64,000 nt of DNA. Source: Deltaproteobacteria bacterium. GTDB lineage: Bacteria; Myxococcota_A; Polyangia; Nannocystales; Nannocystaceae. The notes beneath the pieces were generated by a model, which did not search any database, had not been told where the DNA came from, and worked only from the letters and a program-made list of their open reading frames with translations. Positions 1-7,544 of this stretch are shown here, one piece after another. The DNA lies in assembly GCA_016709225.1 (NCBI GenBank), contig JADJEE010000012.1, positions 1,841,501 through 1,905,500 of the forward strand. The letters are read 5' to 3'. Both the position numbers and the translations under genes were made by a program. The first letter of the stretch is position 1; each line of letters begins with the position of its first letter.

Positions 1-978
1 TGCCGGGGGAAAGATCTGGCGGTCCTGGCGGAACCGCCGCGCGCGGGCGCGGATCTCGAGGATGGTCGGTGAGGCGCTGTCGTCGATGAACAGTGGCGCG
101 CGGTAGATGCGATCGGCGGCGCGGACCAGCTCGGCGAACTCCTGCTCGATCAAACGTCCGCCGCGCAGCTTACCGGCGTCGACGCGGGCCTCGGAGCAGA
201 GGATTCGCTCGATGAGCTGCTGCGCGCTCATCTCGAGGCTGAAGAAGAGCGTCGGGTACCGCGACGGCCGCTCCTCCTCGGGGAGGTGCATGTGGCGCGC
301 CTGGGTGATGCAGGCGTTCTGCGCGAAGTTCAGCGCCAGCGCGGTCTTTCCCATCGAGGGGCGCGCGGCCAGGATGATGAGGTCGCCGGGCTGCAGGCCG
401 CCGGTCATCTCGTCGAGCTTGGTGAAGGTCGTCGGGACGCCGGTGATCGGGTTCTTGAGCTTGGCGCGCTCGGTGATGTTCTCGAACACGCCATGGATGA
501 GGTCCTTGGCCGAGCGGTAGCTGCCCTGACGGCCGCGCTGGTTGACCTCGAGCAGGCGCTTCTCGGCGCTGTCGATGAACTCGTCGACGTCGGGCAGCTC
601 CTCGCGGCCCTCCTCGGCGATCTCCTGCGCCGCGACCACGAGGTTGCGGACGGCCGCCGACTGCCGCACCAGCTCGGCGTAGGCGCCGACGTTGTGGCTG
701 CTGGCGTAGCGATCGGCGAGGCGGCCGAGCCCCTCGATGCCGCCGACGAGGTTCATCTCGTCGGTCGCGCGCAGCTGCGACTCGAGCGTGACGATGTCGA
801 TCGGCTGGCCGCGATCCGAGAGCTTCACCATCGCGCGGAACACCGCGCGGTGGGCCGGGACGTAGAAGTCCTCGTCGGTGATGCTCGCGATGACGTCGCC
901 GAGCGCCTCGTTGCGCAGCAGCACGCCGCCGAGCACCGCCGACTCGGCCTCCTTGTTGTGGGGCAGCGGACGCGACAT
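1..978 (-). CDS. dnaB: Replicative DNA helicase DnaB (partial, 3' end outside window)
   Basis: DnaB is the hexameric replicative helicase that unwinds DNA at the fork. The visible 326 codons begin at ATG 978 (MSRPLPHNKEAESAVLGGVL), the usual DnaB opening. The N-terminal helical domain covers about residues 1-105. It is followed by a linker and the RecA-like ATPase domain, with a GVPTTFTKLDEMTGG stretch and a Walker A AARPSMGKT. The DnaB-type LFFSLEMS and FIDDSA segments follow. The reading frame is still open at base 1, so the C-terminal third lies beyond the window. It is the last visible gene of rpsF-rpsR-rplI-dnaB, a common bacterial order, and is separated from rplI by 139 bp containing a hairpin. 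The assignment is firm. Confidence 0.96.
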   Translation of the reverse strand, partial: MSRPLPHNKEAESAVLGGVLLRNEALGDVIASITDEDFYVPAHRAVFRAMVKLSDRGQPIDIVTLESQLRATDEMNLVGGIEGLGRLADRYASSHNVGAYAELVRQSAAVRNLVVAAQEIAEEGREELPDVDEFIDSAEKRLLEVNQRGRQGSYRSAKDLIHGVFENITERAKLKNPITGVPTTFTKLDEMTGGLQPGDLIILAARPSMGKTALALNFAQNACITQARHMHLPEEERPSRYPTLFFSLEMSAQQLIERILCSEARVDAGKLRGGRLIEQEFAELVRAADRIYRAPLFIDDSASPTILEIRARARRFRQDRQIFPPA

Positions 979-1039
979 CGCGGGGGATCGTCAGTGTAGC
1001 AGCGGGCCGGACGCGCACGTGCGCCGCCCGAAACGAACG

Positions 1040-1070
1040 ACGCGCCGCGACCCTTCGGGTGGCGGCGCGT
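1040..1070 (-). terminator. Hairpin between rplI and dnaB (possible terminator or attenuator)
   Basis: A 14-bp inverted repeat with one mismatch (arms 1040-1053 and 1057-1070) encloses a 3-nt TTC loop. On the minus strand it lies downstream of the rplI stop and upstream of dnaB. There is no clear U-tract, only a mildly T-rich stretch. It may reduce read-through from the ribosomal genes into dnaB, but the function is inferred from position and structure alone. Confidence 0.4.
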
Positions 1071-1117
1071 CAGCGCACGAGCCGACGCGCTGGCCGGCTC
1101 GCGTACGCGTGGGTGGG

Positions 1118-1561
1118 CTAGATGCCGACCACGGTGACCTTGATGGTCACCTCGATGTCGGAGGTGAAGCGCACCGGCACTTCGTGCACACCGACGGTGC
1201 GGATCGGCTCGGCGAGCTCGATGAGCCGCTTGTCGATCGCGACCTTCTGCACCTCGAGTGCCTCCGCGATGTCGCGGACGCCGACCGAGCCGAACAGCTT
1301 GTCGTCCTTGCCGACCTTGCGGGCGATCGAGACGCTGATACCGCGGAGCTGGTCCGCCAGCTTCTGGTGCTCGGCACGCACGCGCTCGAGCTCGCGGGCG
1401 ATCGCCCGGCGATGGTGCTCGTGCTGCGCGATGTTGCCGCGGGTCGCGACCAGGGCCAGGCCGCGCGGCAGCAGGTAGTTGCGCCCGTAGCCGGGCTTGA
1501 CCTTGACGATCTCGCCGGCGCTGCCCAGCTTCGGAACGTCCTTCGTGAGGATGACATCCAT
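1118..1561 (-). CDS. rplI: 50S ribosomal protein L9
   Basis: L9 is a 50S protein that binds 23S rRNA near the L1 stalk base and limits frameshifting. The 147-residue product starts MDVILTKDVPKLGSAGEIV and carries the family signature GYGRNYLLPRGLA at about residues 24-36. A long central helix (about residues 41-75) leads to the C-terminal domain. The length matches the usual 147-150. It sits 23 bp downstream of rpsR on the same strand and is almost certainly co-transcribed with rpsF and rpsR. Confidence 0.97.
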   Translation of the reverse strand: MDVILTKDVPKLGSAGEIVKVKPGYGRNYLLPRGLALVATRGNIAQHEHHRRAIARELERVRAEHQKLADQLRGISVSIARKVGKDDKLFGSVGVRDIAEALEVQKVAIDKRLIELAEPIRTVGVHEVPVRFTSDIEVTIKVTVVGI

Positions 1562-1584
1562 GATCGATCTCGCTCCTTCGCCGA

Positions 1585-1860
1585 TCAGCCCGAGGTGAAC
1601 GGCAGCAACGCGAGCATGCGCGCGCGCTTGATGGCCTGGGTGAGCTGACGCTGCTGACGGGCGGTCAGGCCCGAGATCCTCGCCGGCACGATCTTGCCGC
1701 GGTCGGTGAGGAAGTTCTTCAGCATCTGCGGATTCTTGTAGTCGATGACGAGATCCTTGATCTCGCCGATCGCGAAGCGCTTGCGCGAGCGACCTTCACG
1801 GTCGCCGCGGTCGCCACGATCACCACGGTCGCGGTCTCGGTCCTTGAAATCGTCGCGCAT
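1585..1860 (-). CDS. rpsR: 30S ribosomal protein S18
   Basis: S18 binds the 30S platform as a heterodimer with S6. The core (about residues 27-91) contains the family features DYKNPQMLKNFLTDRGKI and RISGLTARQQRQLTQAIKRAR. The first 25 residues are an unusual charged run of Asp-Arg and Gly-Asp-Arg repeats, encoded by a locally repetitive stretch at about 1790-1850. The gene starts 2 nt after the rpsF stop (TGA TC ATG), so the S6 and S18 partners are probably translationally coupled. Total length is 91 residues, slightly longer than the typical 75-80 because of the repeat extension. Confidence 0.96.
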   Translation of the reverse strand: MRDDFKDRDRDRGDRGDRGDREGRSRKRFAIGEIKDLVIDYKNPQMLKNFLTDRGKIVPARISGLTARQQRQLTQAIKRARMLALLPFTSG

Positions 1861-1862
1861 GA

Positions 1863-2405
1863 TCAGAGATCTCCCTCGGCGTTGAACTCTTCTTCGCCCT
1901 CGAAGACATCGCCACGCTCGCGGCGCGACGCATTCTCGGCCTCGCGCTGGGCGGCCTCGGCGGCGGCCTGACGGGCGAGGTCATCGGGATCCGGGCCCGG
2001 ATCGGTGGCGGCCTCGAGCAGCTCCTCGGTGACCTCGCTGGGGCGCGCCTCGGGATCGATGTCCTCGTCGACGAGCACCGTGTAGAAGCGCAGCACCTTG
2101 TCGGAGAGCCGCATGTGGCGCTCGAACTCGGCCACGATGTCGGAGCCGCCGAGGTAGCGCCAGTAGAGGTAGATGCCCTTGCGGCAGTGCGAGATCGGGA
2201 ACGCGAGCACGCGCGTGCCCCAGCTGTCGATCTTCATCAGCTTCGCGCCGCGGGAGGTGATGACCTCCTGCATGCGGGCGATGAGCTCGCCGATCTCCGG
2301 CCGGCTGGTCTCCGGGCGGATGATCGTGACCGATTCGTACTCGCGTTGGGTACCGACTTGAGCGCGCTGCGAGAGCACGCGCCCAGCGGGGATTGCCTTG
2401 GCCAT
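1863..2405 (-). CDS. rpsF: 30S ribosomal protein S6
   Basis: S6 is a 30S platform protein that pairs with S18. The ferredoxin-like core is recognisable: YESVTIIRPE, then IDSWGTRVLAFPI, GIYLYWRYLG and LRFYTVLVD. I chose ATG 2405 because a GGGAG ribosome-binding site lies about 6 nt upstream; an in-frame start further upstream at 2453 would add 16 uncharacteristic residues. The 180-residue product is longer than the usual 95-135 because of an acidic C-terminal tail (about residues 125-180) rich in Glu, Asp and Ala. It is the first gene of the ribosomal cluster, and a small hairpin lies in its leader. Confidence 0.95.
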   Translation of the reverse strand: MAKAIPAGRVLSQRAQVGTQREYESVTIIRPETSRPEIGELIARMQEVITSRGAKLMKIDSWGTRVLAFPISHCRKGIYLYWRYLGGSDIVAEFERHMRLSDKVLRFYTVLVDEDIDPEARPSEVTEELLEAATDPGPDPDDLARQAAAEAAQREAENASRRERGDVFEGEEEFNAEGDL

Positions 2406-2431
2406 GGAGAACTCCCTTTGGACGACTGGCC

Positions 2432-2448
2432 CCCACGGACATCGTGGG
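2432..2448 (-). promoter_or_regulatory. Hairpin in the rpsF leader, possible S6:S18 autoregulatory element
   Basis: A perfect 6-bp stem (CCCACG / CGTGGG) with a 5-nt loop lies 27-43 nt upstream of the rpsF ATG on the minus strand. Many bacteria have an mRNA leader that binds the S6:S18 complex at this position and represses the operon. Location fits, but I could not verify the conserved loop and bulge bases of that RNA family, so this is a candidate only. Confidence 0.28.
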
Positions 2449-2612
2449 AGCAAGGAGGTGGTTTGGAGGGCGATCTCCTAGCGGACCCGGCCGCCCGGCG
2501 CAAGCACGGGACGACACCGGCGCGCGACCACGCGCCGTATGGCCCGCAGGGCCGCGTGGAGGGCTTGCCGCGAGCCGACCGGCCCCGCGCTTGGGGGGCC
2601 GAGGGCGACCGA

Positions 2613-2665
2613 CGACGCGATTCGGGTCACCGATCCTGGACCCACCGACGCGATGCGGGTCGCCG
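2613..2665. repeat. Two 20-bp near-identical direct repeats in the rpsF/lipoprotein divergent region
   Basis: The 327-bp divergent region 2406-2732 holds no convincing gene. It contains two 20-bp direct repeats, 2613-2632 and 2646-2665, that differ at 2 positions and share the core CGACGCGA-CGGGTC. They are 33 bp apart start to start. They lie 68-120 bp upstream of the lipoprotein start and could be operator half-sites or remnants of a small duplication. No function is assigned. Confidence 0.4.
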
Positions 2666-2732
2666 GTCGCCGCCAAGCCCCGGCGCGAGCGACCACGCGG
2701 GCATGGCATCGCGTTTGCGATGCAGCCCTGGC

Positions 2733-3242
2733 ATGTCGAACCCCCGCGTGTCCCGTGCCGTGTGCTCGCCGTTGGTCGCCGCCGCGCTGCTCGTCGCTTG
2801 TAGTCACTCCGACAAGCAGCCGCAGCGCCCCGACGACGAGCCCTACCTCTCGACCAGCTACGCGAAGGACACCGGCGACGCGCCCGATGGCGACGCGGCG
2901 CCCGACGCCGACGAGACCCCAACGAGCGGCACACCGAGCGACACGCCGGCGAACACCGTCGAGGGCCCCGGCGGGATCCCGCTGCCGGCCGACGCGGTCG
3001 CGCGCACGGACATGCCCAGCGCCGGCGGCAAGATGTCGGTGCACGAGATCACCCGCGATCGTCACAGTGCGGAGCAGGAGCTGCGGGCGAACCTCGCCGC
3101 CGCGGGCTGGGTCATCGACGCCGAGGAGGTCTCGCCGCGCTTCGGTGCACTGCGCCTCGATGTCAGCAAGGGCGACGTCCACGTCAATGTGCGGCTCACC
3201 GGCGACGACGCGAAGTCGGCGATCATCATCACGCTGAAGTGA
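2733..3242 (+). CDS. Small lipoprotein, unknown function
   Basis: This is a 169-residue predicted lipoprotein. The N-terminus MSNPRVSRAVCSPLVAAALL leads to a lipobox LLVAC, so the mature protein would start at Cys27. An Asp/Pro/Thr-rich linker (about residues 30-85) precedes a compact C-terminal domain with HEITRDRHSAEQELRANLAA and a closing strand AKSAIIITLK. I do not recognise the domain. An in-frame ATG at 2703 would add 10 residues before the signal peptide. The 3' end overlaps the convergent oxidoreductase gene by 14 bp. It probably sits on the inner leaflet of the outer membrane, as inferred from the lipobox. Confidence 0.75.
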   Translation: MSNPRVSRAVCSPLVAAALLVACSHSDKQPQRPDDEPYLSTSYAKDTGDAPDGDAAPDADETPTSGTPSDTPANTVEGPGGIPLPADAVARTDMPSAGGKMSVHEITRDRHSAEQELRANLAAAGWVIDAEEVSPRFGALRLDVSKGDVHVNVRLTGDDAKSAIIITLK

Positions 3243-4485
3243 GCGCCGGTGCCGGCGGCAACGCGCGCGAGCGCAGGTTGTCGCGCATGCCCTGCACCAG
3301 CGCCCGCACCCGACCGAGCGAGGGGTCGGGCTCGTGGCCGTCGGCCATGCGCTGCATCTGCTGCTGGAACCACATCACCTGCAGCGCGTCGTCGATCATG
3401 CGCACGCCGGTGTGCAGCCGCACCCCGCGTGCGACCTCGACCGAGCCATCGAGCAGGCGCGCGGCCAGATCGGGCTCGATGGTGAGCGGTCGCCCCAGGC
3501 CGATGACATCGGCGTCGCCGTCGGTGATGGCCGCGGCCATCGCGGCGGCGCTGCGCAGACCGCCGGTGAGCATGATCGGCGCGCGCGTGTGGGCCCGCAG
3601 CATGCGGGCGTACTCGAGGAAGTAGGCCTCGCGCGCGACCGTGCTCTCGCGGGTGGGCACCGGCAGCTCACCGCGACCGACCATCGCCGGGCTCTCGTAG
3701 TTGCCGCCCGAGACCTCGACCAGATCGATGCCCGCGGCATCGAGCGCGCGCACGACCTCGATCGCATCGTCGGTGGTGAAGCCGCCGCGCTGGAAGTCCG
3801 CCGAGTTGAGCTTGACCGCGATCGGGAAGCCCGCGCCGACCCGCGCACGCATGCGATCGACGATCGCCAGCAGGAACGCCATGCGCCGGGTCGCGTCGCC
3901 ACCCCACGCGTCGTCGCGCCGGTTCACCAGCGGCGACAGGAATTGGCTCACGAGGTAGCCGTGGGCGGCGTGGATCTGCACGCCGCCGAAGCCGGCGCGC
4001 TGCGCCATCTCGGCGACGATGGCGAAGCGCTCGACCAGGGTCTCGATCTCGTCGGCTGCGAGCGCACGCGGGGGCGCGAACATGCCCGGCATGCCCCGCA
4101 GCTTCACGGCCGAAGGCGCGACCGGCTCGCGCGTGACCCCGCGCGACGACTGTCGACCGGCGTGGCTGATCTGCATCCACAGCGCGGCGCCGTGGGCCTG
4201 TGCGGCGTCGGCCCAGCGACGAAGCCCCGCGAGGTGGCGGTCGTCGTGGACGACGACGTTGGCGGGCTCGGTGCGACCGCCGCGATCGACGATCACATTG
4301 CCGGTCAGCAGCATGCCCGCGCCGCCACGACCCCAGCGCTCGTACAGCCGCACCAGCCGCTCGCTGGGCCCACCGTCGGCATCGGCGATGGCCTCGCTCA
4401 TCGCGGCCTTGGCCAGACGATTGCGAAGCTGGGCGCCGCACGGCAGCGTGAGCGGGCGCGCGAGGATCGACGCGGGTGAGGTCAT
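3229..4485 (-). CDS. NADH:flavin oxidoreductase, Old Yellow Enzyme family
   Basis: This is a 418-residue FMN-dependent TIM-barrel reductase of the OYE/2,4-dienoyl-CoA-reductase type, which reduces activated C=C bonds. Diagnostic stretches are LTLPCGAQLRNRLAKAAMSE near the N-terminus, WMQISHAGRQ, the active-site loop IHAAHGYLVSQFLSPLVN, and the FMN-phosphate region with PIMLTGGLRS and VIGLGRPL. There is no FeS or second flavin domain, so it is the short single-domain form. ATG 4485 matches the family N-terminus; the longer upstream frame is not protein-like. The substrate cannot be told from sequence. It stands alone, convergent with the small lipoprotein gene. Confidence 0.9.
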   Translation of the reverse strand: MTSPASILARPLTLPCGAQLRNRLAKAAMSEAIADADGGPSERLVRLYERWGRGGAGMLLTGNVIVDRGGRTEPANVVVHDDRHLAGLRRWADAAQAHGAALWMQISHAGRQSSRGVTREPVAPSAVKLRGMPGMFAPPRALAADEIETLVERFAIVAEMAQRAGFGGVQIHAAHGYLVSQFLSPLVNRRDDAWGGDATRRMAFLLAIVDRMRARVGAGFPIAVKLNSADFQRGGFTTDDAIEVVRALDAAGIDLVEVSGGNYESPAMVGRGELPVPTRESTVAREAYFLEYARMLRAHTRAPIMLTGGLRSAAAMAAAITDGDADVIGLGRPLTIEPDLAARLLDGSVEVARGVRLHTGVRMIDDALQVMWFQQQMQRMADGHEPDPSLGRVRALVQGMRDNLRSRALPPAPALTSA

Positions 4486-4672
4486 GGGCAGCGTGACGGT
4501 ACGCGCAGTGGGCCCGTTACGCACCGCCGGCGACGTGCCGCGCCGCCGGCCATGGTTCCCGCAGTGCGGCGTGCGTCCTGCCTTCGGTGGTGGGCGCCGA
4601 ATCCTGGAAGCGACGCGGTCGGCGTCGCGGTAGCTCCCTCGCGGCGCCACGGCGCCGCAGAAAGCACGAACC

Positions 4673-5641
4673 ATGGGCGGCACCGGAGCCACTGCCTTCT
4701 GGGCCTGTCAGGATGCACTGCGCGCGAACCGACGGATGGACGCGCAGCTCGAGGCCAACCGCACGCTGCGTCGCGCGATGCGAGGCCTGCGGAGCCTGGA
4801 GCATGCCCCCTCGCGACACCCGTTCGCGTGCGGACACCTGTGCGTCGCGTGTGGCTGGCTCGAACCGCCGACGGACGCGGGCGATCCCATGCGAAGCGAA
4901 CCCTCGCGCGGGCCGCGACGCGGCTGCCCCCGCTGCGGCGCGCACGGCTGGGCCGATCTGCGGAGCGTGGAGACCGCCGAGGCGCTGGCCGCCGCCGAGC
5001 AACGCGAGCTCGACCTGCGCGCGGGACTGCGGATCGCACCGTGGCTGGCGCTGGTGGCCCCCGCGCTGTTCGGGGCTGCATTCGCGGGGATCTGGCACCA
5101 CGTGCCGGCGGTGTTCTGGCTGACCACGTTCGGCACCGCGTCGATCTTCACGGCCCACTACGGGCGCGTCCTCCTCCACGCGCTGCAGACCCCGCGACGA
5201 ACCGCGTGGCGATGGCACGCGCCTTCGCGATGCGTCCGCCCCGGCCGCGTCACCGCGCGGGGCACGGTGGACGCCGATCGAACCCTGCGGTCACCGCTCG
5301 GTGATCGGCCGTGCATCGCCTGGCGAGTCGAGGTCCGCTACCGCCGCGATCGCGGCGATGCGTTCGCGCTGGTCGAGCAGGCCGCCGCCACGCTCGCGCT
5401 CGACGGCACCGTGATGACGCGCGAGCCTTCGCTCGCGTTGCCCGGCACCGAGATCGACGTCGCGCTGCCCCACGTCGTGCGGTGGCTGCAGACCCGCGGC
5501 GTCGATCCCAACGACGTCGCCGCGCTCACCGAGGCGGTGCTCGACGCGGGGTCGCCCGTGGTGTTGCGCCGCGATCGCAGCGGGCCCGCGCCGGTGCTGG
5601 GCCTCGCGAGCGCGCCCGTGAACGCGCGCCGTCAGAAGTAG
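4673..5641 (+). CDS. Membrane protein with zinc-ribbon-like cysteines and a GIDE-like domain
   Basis: This is a 322-residue protein of mixed architecture. Residues about 50-90 carry a cysteine set (CGHLCVACG and, about 25 residues on, CPRCG) that looks like a zinc ribbon. Two hydrophobic segments follow at about 120-160 (APWLALVAPALFGAAFAGIW and VFWLTTFGTASIF). The C-terminal part (about 190-285) resembles the GIDE domain known from MUL1-type membrane proteins: RGTVDADRTLRSPLGDRPC followed by a WRVEV strand. This domain call is by eye and moderate. The 3' end overlaps the convergent outer-membrane gene by 10 bp. Function is unknown. Confidence 0.65.
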   Translation: MGGTGATAFWACQDALRANRRMDAQLEANRTLRRAMRGLRSLEHAPSRHPFACGHLCVACGWLEPPTDAGDPMRSEPSRGPRRGCPRCGAHGWADLRSVETAEALAAAEQRELDLRAGLRIAPWLALVAPALFGAAFAGIWHHVPAVFWLTTFGTASIFTAHYGRVLLHALQTPRRTAWRWHAPSRCVRPGRVTARGTVDADRTLRSPLGDRPCIAWRVEVRYRRDRGDAFALVEQAAATLALDGTVMTREPSLALPGTEIDVALPHVVRWLQTRGVDPNDVAALTEAVLDAGSPVVLRRDRSGPAPVLGLASAPVNARRQK

Positions 5642-6438
5642 AAGATCAGCCCGGTCTGACCGCCGGCGCTGATCGAGGTCGCCGCGCGCACCTGCATCAG
5701 GCCGTGGAAGGCGGTGATGCCCAGATCGGCCTGCCCCTGGAACAGCAGGCTCACGCGATCGCCGATGTAGAACTCGGTGCCGATCACAGGCCCGAACGAG
5801 AAGTTGAACATCCAGTTCGCGCGGCCATCGGGATCCACGTAGTGGAAGTGCAGCATGCCGCCGGCGTAGGGCGAGATGCGGCGCCACACCCGGAAGGGCC
5901 GCAGGAGCGCGAGGCTGGCCGAGATCCCGGCGTCGTTCTCGCTCTCGCCCTCGCGCGGGCTGTGGTTGAACACGCCGGCACCGAGGGAGAACTGCACGAT
6001 CAGCGGCTTGGTCACGCGACGAAAGCCGAGCTCGGTCATGAGCAGGCGATTGATGCCGTGATCGCGGATGCCCGCGATCGACAGCGGCGCGAGACCACCG
6101 AAGGTGAACTGCATGCCCCAGTCACCCGGCTCGCCCCGACGGACGTTGCGACGCGGCCCGTCACCGCGCGCCCGCGTGGACGCCTCGGGCGGACGCGCGC
6201 CGCCGTCGGTCGCCGCGGACGCGACGACGGGTGCCTCGGCGGGCTCGGCTGCGCGCGGCGCTGGCTCGGCGGGGCTCGCCGCGGCGGTCGACTCGACCTC
6301 GGCGGCCGGCTCCGACGTCGCCGTGACCGCGGGCTGCGACACCGTCGGCGTCGTCCCCGAATCCGGCAGCTCGGGCGGCGATGCCCCGCCGGTGCCCAAC
6401 ATCACACACAACCCAATCAACCCCGTACCGATCACCAT
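5632..6438 (-). CDS. Secreted protein with a C-terminal outer-membrane beta-barrel-like domain
   Basis: This is a 268-residue protein. MVIGTGLIGLCVMLGTGGA is a signal peptide or anchor, and ATG 6438 was chosen to place it at the N-terminus. A low-complexity Ala/Pro/Glu/Ser/Thr linker (about 25-105) follows. The C-terminal ~150 residues show alternating amphipathic strands (WGMQFTFGG, IVQFSLGAGVF, YAGGMLHFHYVD, WMFNFSFGPVIGTEFYIG) and end in a terminal aromatic, GLIFYF, typical of proteins inserted in the outer membrane. It is divergent from the Cys-rich lipoprotein gene (86 bp between starts). The specific family is not recognised. Confidence 0.7.
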   Translation of the reverse strand: MVIGTGLIGLCVMLGTGGASPPELPDSGTTPTVSQPAVTATSEPAAEVESTAAASPAEPAPRAAEPAEAPVVASAATDGGARPPEASTRARGDGPRRNVRRGEPGDWGMQFTFGGLAPLSIAGIRDHGINRLLMTELGFRRVTKPLIVQFSLGAGVFNHSPREGESENDAGISASLALLRPFRVWRRISPYAGGMLHFHYVDPDGRANWMFNFSFGPVIGTEFYIGDRVSLLFQGQADLGITAFHGLMQVRAATSISAGGQTGLIFYF

Positions 6439-6524
6439 CGCCCAGCAGCCTACGGAATCGATCCGTCGCTCGCAAGCCACTGCCACCGGCGAGCCGCCGA
6501 CCGCCGTGCTACTGTCACGAGTAC

Positions 6525-7445
6525 GTGGGTGGTTGGATCGAACGTGCAAGGGTGGGTGTCGGGTGTGCCGTGGCGACCGTGGGCGGAGCAGCGATCGCCG
6601 GGGCCTGTGGCGTCGGTACGCCGACGATTCCAATCCCGCTCGCGGAGCTCGAGCAGGCGCTGTGCCACAAGCTGCTGGCCTGCGGCTGCAGCGAGGACCT
6701 GCGCGCAGCCGGCTACGTGCCGCCGGTGACCTGCGAGGGCTGGACGATCGGCTCGCTCGCGCCCGACCTCGAGCTCGGTGACGACGACGCCGATGGCACC
6801 CGCGTCGACGAGGCCTGCATCGAGCGCCTGGCCGCCCGCATCGACGCGCAGACCTGCGAGCTGAGCTTCACGACGCCCCGCTGCGACGACGACTGCTCGC
6901 CGTTCTTCGGGGCACAGCTCGAGTTCCAGCCGTGTCGACGCGACGCCGAGTGTGGTCGCGGGCTCGCGTGCGTGCTCGGGATCTGCCGCGACCCCTGTCA
7001 GGTGACGCCCCCCGGCGAGGGCGAGCCCTGCGAGGGCAGCTGCGCCGAGGGCCTGGTCTGCGATCTCGAACGAACCGGAACCTGCCGACGGCCGGTCGAC
7101 GCGGGGCCCAGCTGCAACGATTCGGCGTGCTCGATCGACGAGTTCTGCGATCGCGTGGTCCCCTCGACGCCGGTCTGTCGGCCGCTGCGCGAGCGCGACG
7201 AGCCTTGCCGCGGCCATCGTGAGTGCCTCGCGGGCTACTGCCCGGCGGGGTTCTGTGCGGCGCTCCCCGGCGTGGGCGAGGCCTGTGGGCTCGGGGCCCT
7301 GTGTGCGCCGGGCTCGAGCTGCCGCGCCGACGATGGCGGCGGGCTGTGCGTCGCCGCCTCGCCCGCTTGCACCGATCTCGCCAACGACGTGCTCGAACGG
7401 CTCGACGCGCACCGCGGCTACGACTACGGCTACGGCTACGACTGA
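6525..7445 (+). CDS. Cysteine-rich secreted lipoprotein
   Basis: This is a 306-residue predicted lipoprotein. I chose GTG 6525, which gives a short hydrophobic leader ending in lipobox IAGAC. The in-frame ATG at 6381 would lie inside the divergent gene and precede the signal by 48 residues. The mature protein has over 30 cysteines in repeated C-x(5-7)-C-x-x-GLxC-type units (CRRDAECGRGLACVLGICRD, then CAEGLVCDL, CLAGYCPAGFC). These resemble the Dickkopf/EB-like modules common in myxobacterial surface proteins. The tail has an unusual YDYGYGYGYD-like run. The role is unknown; it is probably extracellular. Confidence 0.72.
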   Translation: MGGWIERARVGVGCAVATVGGAAIAGACGVGTPTIPIPLAELEQALCHKLLACGCSEDLRAAGYVPPVTCEGWTIGSLAPDLELGDDDADGTRVDEACIERLAARIDAQTCELSFTTPRCDDDCSPFFGAQLEFQPCRRDAECGRGLACVLGICRDPCQVTPPGEGEPCEGSCAEGLVCDLERTGTCRRPVDAGPSCNDSACSIDEFCDRVVPSTPVCRPLRERDEPCRGHRECLAGYCPAGFCAALPGVGEACGLGALCAPGSSCRADDGGGLCVAASPACTDLANDVLERLDAHRGYDYGYGYD

Positions 7446-7544
7446 GGGCCGCTCGTTGCGGGTACGATGCCCGGGCGCGCCCGGCCGAATGCGACCGCAA
7501 GCGCCGGAGTGCGGCCGCACTGCGAGCTCGCCAGAGTTGCCGCC

